Below are positions 34,104 through 46,287 of a stretch of 64,000 bases of DNA, piece by piece. The notes under the pieces were generated by a model. It was given only the letters and a program-made list of their open reading frames with translations. It did no database searches and was not told the DNA's origin. The stretch is taken from contig OY740768.1 in assembly GCA_963513935.1 (NCBI GenBank), forward strand, positions 73,694,877-73,758,876, read 5' to 3'. The position numbers and the translations under genes are program-made. Numbering within the stretch: position 1 is the first letter of the stretch; each line of letters starts with the position of its first letter. This DNA is from Aphrophora alni. Its lineage: Eukaryota; Arthropoda; Insecta; Hemiptera; Aphrophoridae.

Positions 34104-35986
34104 TAATGTTTAAAAAGAGATCTAGATAATTTTAATTGGCCTGTAATTTATTTAACATTTTTAAATTTAACGATTCTGAGTTTTAAGTTAACCATTTACA
34201 TAAAGTTAACATACAACATAGATTAGTAGTTTTTTATTAAAAGGAACTATCTGCAAAGTAACAATTGACACTAAATATATGTATAGCTATTAATTTACAT
34301 TATTTATACGCCCCCCAACAAAAGATTTAGATAATTTTTAATCAAACCCCCCATACAATTAATTACAAAGTAAGTTTAAAGTAGAAAAATACAATTCATT
34401 GAAGTATGTAATGTTACAAAAATTTAGTTTTTAAATTATATATATATTAAAATAAACAAAATTTATTTAATTAACTACACATAAAATATATAAGTTGGCC
34501 AACTGTAAAAAAAAAAATTCTTTTTAAATATATATTTTTAACAAAGGATAATATTTATTACTTATTGATGTTTATTGACGTCAATTTTAGAATTTTGAAA
34601 ATTAACCCCTTTGGGGTCGTAAGATCGAAAGGTGCATGCTTATCCCATCCATTACAATTTTATTTTATTTTGCATTTTTTATATAAATAAAAAATCATGT
34701 CTAGTTCAACAAAATCATCCAAAACATTATTTCACAAATACACTTCAAGTTTATTCTGACTAACTGAAATTCACAGGTTAAGTTGTTCATTAGTTTTCAC
34801 TTTTGTCCCTTTTACATTACAAGAGAAAGTGCTCAGGTCTTAGCATGGACTTGAAATTTACTGCAGGAACTTAATGTTTTACAGCATGCTGGAACCAGCC
34901 GTATAGCTGCAGAAAATACATGTAGCAATTAAAGAATGAACCGACATTACTTGACAGGTTTAAACATTTCTGTTGTAGATTTATGAGCAACATATTTCTC
35001 TGTAACTAAGTTTTATAAAAATGCAATTTCTTTAAAGTCAAAATGTTATATATTTTCAAATAAATTACTGAATGATTTTACTTTATAAAAGATAAAAACG
35101 AAAAGGGAGCTTTTCGTTTTAAAAGATTGTTTGAATTTAAGATGGTACAATTTACAGACAATTAAAAAATTAGTTGTAATTAAATTTAATGATTTATTAT
35201 TTGATGATTTGATTTTATAATTACTAAAATAAAAGCTTTGTTTTATTCTTCCAAAGGATTATATAAATTTATACTCTAAAAAGAATTTACAGACAACTTA
35301 AGGTTTAATTATAATTGAAAACAGATTTCAAAATTTTATATTTATAAAATAGAATACATATTTTAAGATGGTTCACTTAATAAGGTTTAAACTGAAAATT
35401 TTGGTTTACCTGGTCTAGCAGAGTCGAAAGCTTGTAAGGCTCAGATGAGATTGATTACAATAAACTAGATACATTTCATAGAAACTTAACACGATTAGTT
35501 TTTTTTTAAATTTAGAAACATGAGTTTTCGCACGCCTTTAGTAAAATGTTTGAATCATGTTGAAGTAAAAGTTTAAAATAAACTATTTACAATTTTGAAA
35601 GAGTTGCGATGTGCATTCTGAAACTAAAATCAGATAACTGTCGTTATCTCTAGAACAGAGATTGCTTCAAGGCTATCGCCTCGGGGCAAGTCCACAGTCG
35701 AATCAGGTGAGGCTGTTTTCAGACTAGTCCGCTAGATTGTAGCAGCTCACGGCCGCTCTAAAAGGAAATATTATTACGGGAAACCTGTACCGATGGATTT
35801 AAAGATGCAAGGTCGGCACACACGTTTATAGTTTCGTTAACCACTTATTTATTATTCATTGAAGTTAATTAATAATAGCAATATCCTAAAAATAGCAGTT
35901 CGTAAGTTATGGGTAAAAATTAAAAAAAGGCCATGGAGCTGTTACAAATAATATTTCTCAAAATTGACCGATTTCTTTCAAATTTC
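34104..35986. other. Intergenic sequence, partly GC-richer near 35640-35800
   Basis: Mostly AT-rich. At about 35640-35800 there is a higher-GC block (CGCCTCGGGGCAAGTCC, CTCACGGCCGCTCTAA) that may be the 5' end of the LINE whose endonuclease fragment follows. No domain supports that. Confidence 0.3.
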
Positions 35987-35995
35987 AATGAATAG

Positions 35996-36030
35996 TGAAG
36001 AAGAAGAAGATTTAGAAGAAGAAGTAGAAG

Positions 36031-36080
<50 letters not shown>
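35996..36080. repeat. (GAA)n(CAA)n compound microsatellite
   Basis: GAA repeats with GAT, TTA and GTA interruptions, then 16 CAA triplets. In the frame from ATG 35988 it reads MNSEEEEDLEEEVEE followed by 16 Gln and TAA at 36081-36083, a 31-codon micro-ORF probably fortuitous. Confidence 0.9.
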
Positions 36081-36081
<1 letters not shown>

Positions 36082-36354
36082 AAATAATATAAGGGTCTTG
36101 TTAAAAGCAGGAAAAAGAGTATACCATTAATGAGTGTCAGCTAGACCAACGTTGTATTTTCTGTGCAGACTCAGAACTGGAGAAGGAACAGCTAAAACTT
36201 CTCAGGAAGGTGTCTGTCTTTCCAAAATACCTGGTTTAAGCCAAGCCAAAGAAAAAGAAATGAGCCGTAGAAAGTTCCAAAGTACGGAAAGGAATAATTT
36301 TTCTTAGGTATAATAGGTAGAGGAAAAAGCGATTAACAACTGTTTTTGCAGTCA

Positions 36355-36690
36355 AAAAGCGAAATTCAGGTGGACATCTTGCTGATTACAGAATAATATG
36401 TGAACTCTGGAAATGTAGATGGTATCAAGATATGACCAGCAGGACGGCAATTTCAGTACTCAATCAGGAAATAAAGGTTAGCAGATTAAAAGCTACAGGA
36501 AATAGTTTCGTGTGGATAATGGTACGAGGGGTGAGAGTGTATAGTTGTTACTTCTCGCCAAATGACGACACAGATAGATTCTTACGTGAAATGAAATCCC
36601 TTGAAGACAATATCAGGTCAGCAAACGGCAGGGCCAATAATTGTAACGGGTGATTTCAAAGGCAAAACTCCTGCCTATAAGGACAACTAG
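36355..36690 (+). pseudogene. Endonuclease-domain fragment of an R1/jockey-like LINE
   Basis: The fragment begins EIQVDILLITE, the conserved start of the APE-type endonuclease with its catalytic glutamate, then a stop, YVNSGNV and GRQF. The next frame (36432-36653) gives SRTAISVLNQ, NSFVWIMVRGVRVYSCYFSPN and FLREMKSLEDNI. A one-base shift near 36625 then restores PIIVTGDFKGKTPAYKDN, the TGDFN-like catalytic block in which the usual Asn is Lys. A stop follows at 36688. Three frames are needed, so it is dead. Neither reverse transcriptase nor ORF1 is identifiable. A different LINE fragment (3' end) lies at 16860-17240. Confidence 0.8.
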
Positions 36691-37605
36691 AATCAGAGTT
36701 TATAGCTGTGTGACATAACAGTAATCAATAATGTAGGGTTGTTTTTATTCTGTTTTAGAGAATAAAGGAGTGAGAAAATTTTGCAATGAATTTGCAGAGT
36801 TTATTTTGTGTGTGTTTAGCCTAAGATTCAGGAATAGAAAAAGTTGATTGTACGAAAGAGTCGTGTTATTTACACCTTGAAATATAAATTATTTGTAAAA
36901 TACATTTTCGAACAGATATTTTCTATACAAATAATTAAAAATTTCCAATATTATTATTATTATTAATATCCATGTTGTATTCAATTTTGTTAATTTTTAA
37001 TTTAATAAGTCAGGTCATACATGGTTTTAAATAATATAGTTCTACAAATGTAATTATCTAATGGTTATTTCTTTTTTTTTTTTTAATTTAGTGGATCCCA
37101 TATAACTTCAACCTTTTAACAAAATTTAGTTTAAAAGAACGAGGCAAGACGATATAAAGATTTAACTGTGGTAAAAGTAGAGTATACACATCATAAGTCG
37201 AAAAAATGCAATACAATAAAACATCAATCAAACAGTTTTCAGTGATTTAGAAAAGAAATTGGGGTTACCAGTTTTGAAGAAAAGAATAACTATTTATGTT
37301 TATAATCATCAACGGCGATTCTCTTGGGGAATCAATTTATAATATTCTTTGTGAACTTAAAATTTTAATTTAAAACTGTCTTTGCATTTAAAAATGAGAT
37401 GTAAATTTCAACCTCAATATATAAGTGCTTCGTTACATTTAAGCTTTGAGGGCATCACAAACCGTGGTGAATAAAATATAAAAGGACAAAACAATATCAA
37501 ATAATTAACTTGAAGAGAATAATAAATGGTACATTAAAACGCAATATCTACTCTAATGACAAGGATTTCGAGACAATGATAAATAACAGAATTATCTATG
37601 TTTAC

Positions 37606-37649
<44 letters not shown>

Positions 37650-37820
37650 GATTTTTTAAAACAGTTTTATTCATTTCTTTAGTTTGATCAAGTTTCTTAA
37701 AATAAACCGAAATGTAGTCAATTCTTTTTTATTTTTGTTCTGTGGTTATACAGGGTGTTTCAATCGTTCTAAATCTTAGCATGGATACATAAACATGCAG
37801 ACGAAGTGCCAAATGGTCGA
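36691..37820. other. AT-rich spacer with (AT)n
   Basis: No gene. It contains a T-run near 37072, an (AT)n tract at about 37611-37646, and TATACAGGGTGTTTC at about 37748, a phrase common at the ends of insect DNA elements. Confidence 0.35.
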
Positions 37821-37856
37821 GTGCTCTCACTTTCCTCGGTAAAAATATCCTCCTTT

Positions 37857-37922
<66 letters not shown>

Positions 37923-37958
37923 AAGAGGATATTTTTATCAAAGAGGGAAAGAGAGCAT
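37821..37958. repeat. (AT)n microsatellite inside an inverted repeat
   Basis: The (AT)n core (37859-37920) is flanked by inverted arms: CTCACTTTCCTCGGTAAAAA, TATCCTCCTTTAG on the left, and CAAAGAGGATATTTTTATC, AAAGAGGGAAAGAGAG on the right. The whole forms a large hairpin with the microsatellite as stem extension. Tyr/Ile-only ORFs here are artefacts. Confidence 0.85.
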
Positions 37959-38799
37959 ATATAGAATATGCTACTGATGTTGTGTGACAATCTGTCACAA
38001 CCAGTCTAACCTACTCGTCTCTGCAACTGTGCAGATATTGTTGATTGTGTTTGATTGCCTTCTTTGTCATTGACATGAGTCAGATTTGATAACAAATGTA
38101 TAATTAATTTCTCTTGACATTAATAGTACGTTTTTAACATACGTGTATACTTTGAATTTTTATTGTTGTTAATTAACGCCTAATATTGCACACACGCTTT
38201 TCGAAAATGATAAAATACGATCTTAATAAATATATTATACAGAGTGTGTAACAAACCACCCATATTATATTTATGGTGGATAAACGACTTGAGGTAGGAA
38301 CACGAAATAAAGTTTAAATGCACTAATTTGCATACAGCGAATCTTGTTATTAGAATTATTTTAAAAAATTTGACCAAAAATGCATACTTCGGAGGGGAGT
38401 GGTTTATTTCTAAGATGTATCAAATACAAAAACATGGCTCCGTCGATATCTCATTTACAGATTTTAGAACTCCAAACACTTAGACTTGAAGTTTGTTTTC
38501 CATATCTATATGTTATTAGTAATTTGGATAGAAACTTAGAAGAAAGTAGACGAAACATTTTTGTGTTGAAAGTTGATGAATAGTTGTCGACTGCGTAGAG
38601 CCTCCATATTTCAGAAAATTGGTACTTTCTATTTGGTCGTAGTATGTGTTTTGAGATGCGTGTCTTTTGTTCACAAATAGCCTCGGCATATGCACAATTG
38701 AGTAACATAAATCCTATTAATTCCCAATTCCCGCCGAACACTTTCATTAGTGTTCCACCTTCGAATAAGACTGAACAAAAGAGGAAATAATATATTTTT
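37959..38799 (-). other. Repeat-like region with a possible transposase N-terminus
   Basis: TATACAGAGTGTGTAACAAACC at about 38236 resembles a DNA-element end. The minus-strand frame 38747-38451 (98 codons) begins MKVFGGNWELIGFMLL and contains ILRPNRKYQFSEIWRL. That layout is reminiscent of the N-terminal domain of insect DUF4817-type transposases (NEELIDM...YPNR...F-RL), but the match is weak and no catalytic core follows. Confidence 0.25.
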
Positions 38800-41589
38800 T
38801 AATATTATTGTTGTTTTTTAATTATTATTATTTTTAGTTTTCTAGTTTTTTTCCGTGATATAGGCAGGTAGCGTATATTGTGGGGAGCTCCATGAATTTT
38901 GAGGTGAAGACATGGACATGAAGTCATACAATGCAAACCATGGTGGATCCACGTTTTAGGAACAACTATAACATGAAGTGACAGGAATAACCCTTCGTAA
39001 AGTATCGATGGTAATAATCGTTGGCAGGAAACACATGGCACACTCGGTCTGTGTCCAACCATCAGCTGGTAAACGAAATAATGACGTAAGTATCGGTTAG
39101 GTAAGCAGGGAGTTGAAGTATGTGAGGGGTATCGGGAGGTTGTGAAAAATGAGATAAAAGGTGGTTGATTAATAATGAGGTAAAGTTGTAGTAATATAAT
39201 TACACTTCACAGGGGACGGTAGTTTTCTATTACTTACATACTACAGGAAGGTAAATATATAATTTTATGAATTTAAGTGAGGCGGGGAGAAAAACAAATT
39301 TATGGTGGGGAAGGAAAGTTATGATGGGGGAAGTTGGGACAAATAGATGTAGGAGCTGCATAGGGTATGATTAAGGCAGGTATTACGTGGTGGTAGTTTT
39401 TTGGTTTATATTATCTAATAATAAATACACAATATTGAGTGCGGCAAGTACATTATTTTTGACGGCTCAATGACAAGAATTACAGTGAACCAATCTTCAT
39501 TGACACCAACTAAGCTATAAAAAATAATGACTATTAGTGGTACAAGTATACAGATCAAATCAAGCCCTTGAAATGAAGCATTTCCTTATTGAATATTGAA
39601 GAATAAGCATCAAAGGAGAAAAATGAAGGATACAATGAAAATTTTAGTGGAAGAAAATTAAATGAAAGACTAATGCGCAAAATCTAACAAAGAATGGATG
39701 ATCAGAAAATATTTCTGACACCATGATCAACTAATATGCCTAAGAAAAAATAATAAATCATGTAAATTATCCTACACTAATTTATCCCTAGTCAAATTCA
39801 GAATACCTGAGCCAATAGAACGTGAATTAAAACCAATATTTATAACTAGTGGCAACTCTGAACCCAATTATGCCAAAATAGGTATAATGGAAGTTAAATA
39901 AGTCGATGTTGGAATAAAATTAAATAATAACAATGATGATTGAATTCCATTTTAGGATCAATCAGTATGTCGCAACACGGGGATGATGACCTTGGCATCG
40001 TGCTATGGTGAGTGTTACATCCAGGAGTATGTAAAATGAAATCCTGAGGACCGGTCACCCTATTGAAATGCCCCAAGGCGTCCAATACAAAGAAACTTAA
40101 AACATTGAGTTGTGCCAAAAAGGTTCATGATAGGAGAATGAGGGGTTTACTTACCAAGAACATATTTATTAAGAATAGCTTATCCTAAGCCAATAGTTCA
40201 ACTAAAGTAATATTATTTTGCATATATAGTTAAACTAAAATAATTAATTATAAAAAAAAACCAGTAACAATAATATTAATCATACAGATCAAAATTGGTT
40301 GAAGAAAAAGACTTGTGAATGTTAGTATAAAATGTGGGTGTAAGTACTGGGAAGTTAAATAAAAATGGTGGAATTTGAATGGAGGCAAAAAATGTCCTTG
40401 AAGGGGTGAAGTGTAGTGTGTATGGGTTAAATGTAAAAATGAAGGTTTGGTAGATAAGATTATTTTTGGTGAAATATGTCAATGTGAATGCTGAGTAACC
40501 GGACTCAAGAGCCGTTCCGAGCCATGGACCAGCAGTATAAATGTATAATAAAAATTGGGGAAATAGTTAAAGAAAAATCTGTATATAAAAAAATACTTTT
40601 TTCCCAGGCAAAAAACAAAACAAAAACAAATACTACAAAATATCCTACGCACAACAAGGAATGGGGTTCACATGTACGGCAATACACAGAGTCTGACCTC
40701 TCGGTTTTAAAGGGTATATATTGATCCCCCTTCATTAGCTGCCACCCTCCCGGCGTTGTTACGTAGATGTGCGTCCGCGGGATTGGCGATAACCAAAGAA
40801 GGGTTATGGTCCTATAGGATAAAATGAAATGATTGGTGATATGTGTGTGTATAGAAGAAAGAAGAGAAAGAAAACCTATCAACTAATATCACCATGGTCA
40901 AGTAAGAAACCCACAGTGCAGGGCGGAATTAGCATGACTGTTGGAGTTGTGTACGACCTAGGTTGAAAAAACAATAACAAATTATAGGTTGAGGAAAAAA
41001 GGTTCTAAGGAGGTTGTTATTTAAGTAGTTTGGTAATCGACGCGCATGTTTTAGGCGTATTTAAACTGTTGATAAAACGCTAGGAGAGAAACAGTAAAGA
41101 GTGCATGAGAGATATTAGGATAGCGTATATTCTTAGATTTCCTGGGGATGAAAAATGAAATTCATCGTTTAAAAAACACGAGGCCGGCCAAATATAACCC
41201 CCGGCTTCGGCGACCACCCTTACGTCATAGGTTGTAAAGGTGAGTAGGGCAAGATTAAATGTGATATTAATTTTTTTGGGGTTGCTTACGAATAATAATA
41301 AAAATGGAAGTTTGAAAAGGATAATTAATCGTTGAAGGTTAATTAACGAAGAAGACGCAACAGTAATGTAAAGTTGCGTCTCAAATATTTATCCTTCTCT
41401 CTCAAATTCTCATTAGTTGCGATTATAAGTGCCACTTCGGTAGCTGGAAACTAAGAGTATTTATTAAATTTAATTTGGGTTTTCAACGAAGAGACTTTGA
41501 CCAGATGTAACACGTGACTCTTCCCTAAAACGACCATTGTTCATTATTGACCATTGACCATTACAAAGGCATCTCGGTGAAAACCCCCA
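38800..41589. other. Unidentified, less AT-rich tract
   Basis: This tract is G-richer than most of the window and has short GC-rich islands: GCGTCCGCGGGATTGGCG near 40769, GGCCGGCCAAATATAACCCC near 41183. Minus-strand ORFs at 40118-39894 and 40882-40505 and others have no motif I recognise. It is likely decayed mobile DNA of an unknown class, judging by composition alone. Confidence 0.3.
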
Positions 41590-41626
41590 CCCTATGAATG
41601 TTCTCTTAGGGCGTGGTTGTGGATAG

Positions 41627-41855
41627 TGGAGGTATGGTGGGGGATGGTGGGGTTGTGATGGGGATGGTTTGAGGTATGGTTGGGCGTGGTTGTGGATGGT
41701 GGGAGGTTTGGTGGGGGATGGTATAAGTGTGATGGGAGGTGTTGTGGGAGATGGTAGGAAGTGTTGTGGGAGTGGCTGGGCTGTTGGGGTATGGTGGGAG
41801 GTGTGGTGGGAGATGGTGGTGGGAGATTGTGGAAGGTGTAGTGGGAGTGGTTGGA
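41627..41855 (+). repeat. G-rich minisatellite, left arm
   Basis: Irregular repeats of GGTGGGAGRTGKTG type (GGTATGGTGGGGGATGG, TGTTGTGGGAGTGG). Many runs of three to five G on the plus strand could form quadruplexes. The long Pro/His ORF on the minus strand and the Gly/Val/Trp ORF on the plus strand are repeat artefacts. Confidence 0.9.
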
Positions 41856-42066
41856 TCTTGACTTCAAATGTACACTTTGACGATAGTGACTTCAGACCGT
41901 TTAGTGTGTTACACTACCGGCGATCACACTACCGACTGAGCAATAGTGTTCTAGCCGAGTAGTCCCTCCAGAGAACCCCCACCACATCCCACCATAGCAA
42001 ACCACCGTAGGTTTTACACTGAATTATATGTCTGTACATTTCGTAGAAGTTTGGACTCGTACCCCT

Positions 42067-42125
42067 TACCGTAAGACGTACCGAGATTTTCGCGGTCGCC
42101 AAAAATTCGAGTACGTCTTACGGTA
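42067..42125. repeat. 59-bp palindrome, left arm
   Basis: TACCGTAAGACGTA (42067-42080) is exactly reverse-complementary to 42112-42125. The interior (CCGAGATTTTCGCGG / GCCAAAAATTCGAG) is nearly so. GC-rich CGCG centre in AT-rich surroundings. Confidence 0.85.
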
Positions 42126-42566
42126 CGGTCTGGGTCGTACCTCTAAGTTTAGGAGTTTTGATAGGAAGAAAAACAAATCTAGTCAAATGCATGAACTATA
42201 TTGGCAACATGGAAGTTCAATTTTATACTACATTCAATTACCAAAACACATAGGTTTACAGTTTATTTTTACAGTCCTTGGAATAACTTTTCCTTTTATT
42301 TCTTGCATGCCAAGGGCGGATATTTGCTCTACTTCGTCCTGGTTGTAGGGGAAGTCTTCTGGGCAGACAATATTGAATGTAGTATAAAATTGAACTTCGA
42401 TGTTACCAATATAGTTCTTAGATTTTTTAAACTGTAAACTTATATGTTTTGGTAATTGAATGTAGTATAAAATTGAACTTCCATGTGCCAATAAAGTTCT
42501 TGGTTTGACTATATTGGTTTTTCTTCCTATCAAAACTCCTAAACCTAGAGGTACGACCCAGACCCG

Positions 42567-42625
42567 TACCATAAGACGTAGACGAGTTTTTCGCGACCGC
42601 GAAAAACTCGGTACGTCTTACGGTA
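42567..42625. repeat. 59-bp palindrome, right arm
   Basis: Counterpart of the left-arm palindrome, of equal length. The inner part CGAGTTTTTCGCG / CGCGAAAAACTCG is a perfect inverted pair around a two-base centre. The outer TACCATAAGACGTA has one change from the left copy. Confidence 0.85.
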
Positions 42626-42837
42626 AGGGGTACGTGTACAAACTTCTACGAAATGTACAGACATATAATTCAGTGTAAAACCTACGGCGGTGCGCTCTGG
42701 TGGTAGGTGGTGTGGGGTCCTCTGGAGGGACTACTCGACTAGTACACGATTGCTCAGTCGGTAGTGTGATCGTCTTCGGGTAACACACTAAAGGGTCTGA
42801 CGTCACTATCGTCAATGTGTACATGCGACGTCAAGAT

Positions 42838-43262
42838 CCAACCACTCCCACTACACCTTCCACAATCTCCCACCACCATCTCCCACCACACCTCCCACCA
42901 TACCCCAACAGCCCAGCCACTCCCACAACACCTCCTACCATCTCCCACAACGCCTCCCATCATCTCTCACCATACTTCCTACCACACCTCTCACCACACC
43001 TCCCACCACACCTCAAACCACACCTCTCACCACACCTCCCACCACACCTCCCACCATTCCATACCATACCTCCCACCATCTACAATCACGCCCAATCACA
43101 CCTCCCACCATTCCCTACTACACCCCACCATACGTCCCATCATCCACAACCATGCCCAACCACACCTCCCACCATTCCCCACCATCCCCTACCATACCTC
43201 CCACCATCAATAACCACTCCCAACCACACCTCCCACCACACCCCACCATCCCCCACTCCAAT
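42838..43262 (+). repeat. C-rich minisatellite, right arm
   Basis: Complement of the left-arm minisatellite (CACCTCCCACCA, CACCATCTCCCA units), roughly twice as long, with a later section of CACACCTCTCACCA-type units absent from the left arm. Long His/Pro/Ser/Thr ORFs in all three frames are artefacts. Confidence 0.9.
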
Positions 43263-43270
43263 CTGGTCCT

Positions 43271-43727
43271 AAAGTATCGGGAACTCTACTCTCATGGATA
43301 TGTTACAGAATGGCTAAGGTCCAATGAGTTCGCATTTGATGCTTTGTTACCCACAAAATCCTAACCGTGTCTTTCAAAACTAAAAATGTTTATTGTTTCG
43401 TTATTTGTTAACCAATCATAGAAAAACTCTTTATTGTATCTGCATAGATGTAATTTAGATTTATTAAAACATCAGCTGTTTTTTTCATTGCTATTTATTT
43501 GTTGCCATAGCAACTACTTTTCTCATTGTTGACTAATTTCAAACTCATGAATCTAGTAAAATGGTAAACTTGCAGTAGCTTACAATTAATTAACTGATAT
43601 TTAAAAAAAAATTGATCATAAATTTATAGGCATAACATTGATTCAGTGTTATTATGAAGGTTAACTGAGTTTTACAGACGGGTTTAAAAAGTTTCATACT
43701 CGTAACGTTTTGAGGTACGGACCGTAG
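43271..43727. other. Non-coding spacer
   Basis: AT-rich, no supported feature. The minisatellite-derived ORF runs a short way into it and ends at 43364. Confidence 0.35.
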
Positions 43728-43964
43728 AGTGTACTCGCGTATATAAAGCTTGTAAGTAAGTTTGAAACCGCTGAGTCCGTTGGAGATATCAAGAGGTCAA
43801 GAAGACCTTCAACCGTAAGATGTGAAATAGTAGAAGTAAAAGAAGTAATTATTCAAAACTTTGCTGAGATAAACGTCAACAAGTTAAAAAATACCGCCCA
43901 TAGTAGTCTACAGTGGAAAGATAATCAGGAAAAGAATAGTGGCTATTTCCAACACCTGTCTTAA
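43728..43964 (+). pseudogene. Mariner/Tc1-type transposase N-terminal fragment
   Basis: An open stretch with no start reads YIKLVSKFETAESVGDIKRS, then RRPSTVRCE, then VKEVIIQN, and stops at TAA 43962-43964. It matches the helix-turn-helix end and GRP linker of mariner-superfamily transposases (a F-ETGSV-D-KRSGRPSTVR pattern). A TAG closes the frame at 43725. No catalytic domain follows in any frame. It differs from the transposase at 24115-24920 and probably belongs to another subfamily. Confidence 0.6.
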
Positions 43965-46287
43965 TAACCACAATAGGTAAGAATTTGCCTCAATTTTAAG
44001 TTTTATTAAATAAATTCTTTTTAATTCGAAAGGAATTTATGTAATTTATTTTGTTCTATGTTGAAAAATTAATAAACTATAGTAAATTAAAGTTTTAATC
44101 TTTGAATTCTGGAATGAAGTGTTACATGTTATATTTTCTTAAAATTCTATTTGAGCCTTCAAAATCACAGTAAATACAAAACAGGTTTTTACTGCTACAG
44201 ACTGAATTGTTAAGTATTATTCTGTAATTTATTTATCACCTTTGTCATAATGTTTTTTTTCAAGCCTAATAAAAATAAGTGGATTTAACTCTATTTTAAA
44301 AATTTTTATTGTCTACAGATATGAGCCATATAGTGTAATTATTCTAGCAAATAGATAACGTTCTACTTTCGTTTTTAGAATGTGACAAGTCGTGCGTCAC
44401 AATATGTTTTATGGCTTCATCTGTTGTGTTGGCAGTAAATAAAATTAACCAACATCTACGAAACTCTATCTGTCTTTGAAATGATTAGTTCTGTTAAAAA
44501 AATTGTTAACGATAACTTTATCGATTTGTAAGTAAAATTGAATTGTTATTATTTAAATATGCAAACAATTGGTTAAAAACGGTGAACTAAAATGTTTTAT
44601 CACAACTACAATCGTATAGTGTAATTTAACAATATTAACAATTTCCTAGAGGTTCAATAATAACAAATCGCATAATAGGCAAGTAGTTTTGAATAAATTT
44701 AATAAAATGATTAAATATTTGATAAATATTACGACAAAGACTAAAGTTATTTTACTCTGTTACAGTACTATTTTCTATGACGTAAATAGAGAAAGGATGG
44801 TTCAAAAATAAATGTAATACTAAGTCCAAAATATAGTTTTGGAAATGATGTCTGTTGTCGACTATATAGTGCTGAACGAGCAGAGAAAATGATTTTAGTT
44901 AAAATTGGTTAGAGAGAATAATTTTTGCTCTATCAATCGAAATTTGTTTGTACCTGACATAAGACATGGCATTTTCAAAATCGAATGTACAAATATTGAT
45001 CAAATTTCACCTAAATAGACTCTGTTAGGTCTAAAATGAACTTATTTTATCCTATATCCTCAAAAATGAAGGATCGTCAGTTATCAGTAAACAATTTAGG
45101 GAATCACCAATAGAGTTGTTTTAACAGGTCTGATTTTTCATACAAAGGTATAACGATTTGATTGAAATTTTGACGAAGTATAATAAAAAATCTGCGTGAA
45201 AATTGCAAGTAAAATAAAATAACGCATCAAAAATAATTATAATAAAAAAATAATTAAAATGAAGTCATTAAAATATCAATATATTTTTAAACGACATAGT
45301 TCCTTTTAATCGTATACAAATTATACGAAAAATTACAAGCAAAAAAAAACATGTAATAAGTACATTTTAATTTTATTTCTCACTTTATTAGAGATTAGAA
45401 AGATATCTACGAATCGAATTTACACAGTTTATTTGTATGTTTAATTTATAAGAATTTTAACTATTTGAAATTTGTGCAATCCTAACACAAATTATATTAA
45501 ATCTTATTTTGGTATTTCTTGTAAACAAGAAAACGTCTTTGGATTAAAATATAAAGGTGGATATCATGAAACAACTTGTCAAGTAACAGTATGTTAAGCT
45601 TTAAATTGAGTGTCTCGTGTAATTTTCGAGTATATGTAGTTTTTAAGGTCACATATTCCATACCACTTACTGCAAATTACTCTACAAAATTGGGGTGAAG
45701 GGACCGCTTAATGAACTTTTATATTTGTCAGTGACTACACTTAAAATCTCGAATTCATTGGATTTATTATTCAATCTCTTCAACTTGAGGTAGTGAAGAA
45801 AACATGTCGGAAATTAACTTAAAGCATGATTAAATTTCACATTGATCTAGTTTTATATAACTACTCATAATTCAAATCTATAGATTTTTTTCAACTTTAT
45901 TTGAATGTTTTTATAAAGCTAATTTTTTTCGTTAATTTATTATATTTAATCAAGGTTTTTTTATATTGTTAATTAAAAAAGAATAATAGTTAACTTTTAA
46001 ATTCAATTAAATACTTCAAATAAAAGACATACAGAATAATAAAAAGACAATAGTTTTGACGAAAGATTCATTTTAACAAAATATTTTTTATGAATTGAAA
46101 TTGAATCTTACAACAAAATAAATGGAAATGATCATGATGAAGCCATAAGAAAGAAATATTAAAACAATGGAAAACATTTTAAATTGTGTTTTATTTGATA
46201 ACAAATATATGTTTCTAGTTTACAATATTTATCAGTTTGAAATAACTATTTTTTTAAAATAAAAACTTGCAAATTTATGAAAATTGT
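43965..46287. other. Intergenic sequence between convergent genes 2 and 3
   Basis: AT-rich, without a recognisable gene or bounded repeat. A minus-strand AATAAA (TTTATT at 46190-46195) lies about 95 bases past the stop of gene 3 and may be its distal polyadenylation signal. Confidence 0.4.

Larger units (their letters stand above)
41590..43270. mobile_element. Large foldback-type element
   Basis: Two long inverted arms surround a short centre at about 42350. From outside in, each arm has a GT-rich (left, plus strand) or CA-rich (right) minisatellite, then a unique stretch (TGTACATTTCGTAGAAGTTT on the left, AAACTTCTACGAAATGTACA on the right), a 59-bp palindrome, then a 3' part reading GGAGTTTTGATAGGAAGAAA / TTTCTTCCTATCAAAACTCC and CATGGAAGTTCAATTTTATA / TATAAAATTGAACTTCCATG. 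The minisatellite part differs in length: about 220 bp left, 420 bp right. No transposase is present. Long inverted repeats with internal tandem subrepeats define foldback elements, but relation to a known family was not established. Outer ends are approximate. Confidence 0.8.

Noticed and set aside
38180..38377. Minus-strand ORF of 65 codons with hydrophobic segments
   Set aside because: AT-rich sequence gives Phe/Ile/Leu-rich frames by chance; there is no start context, paralogue or splice partner.
41592..43364. Several long overlapping ORFs rich in His, Pro, Ser and Thr (or Gly, Val, Trp on the other strand)
   Set aside because: They are translations of the GT/CA-rich minisatellite arms of the foldback element; all frames are open because the repeat lacks stop codons.
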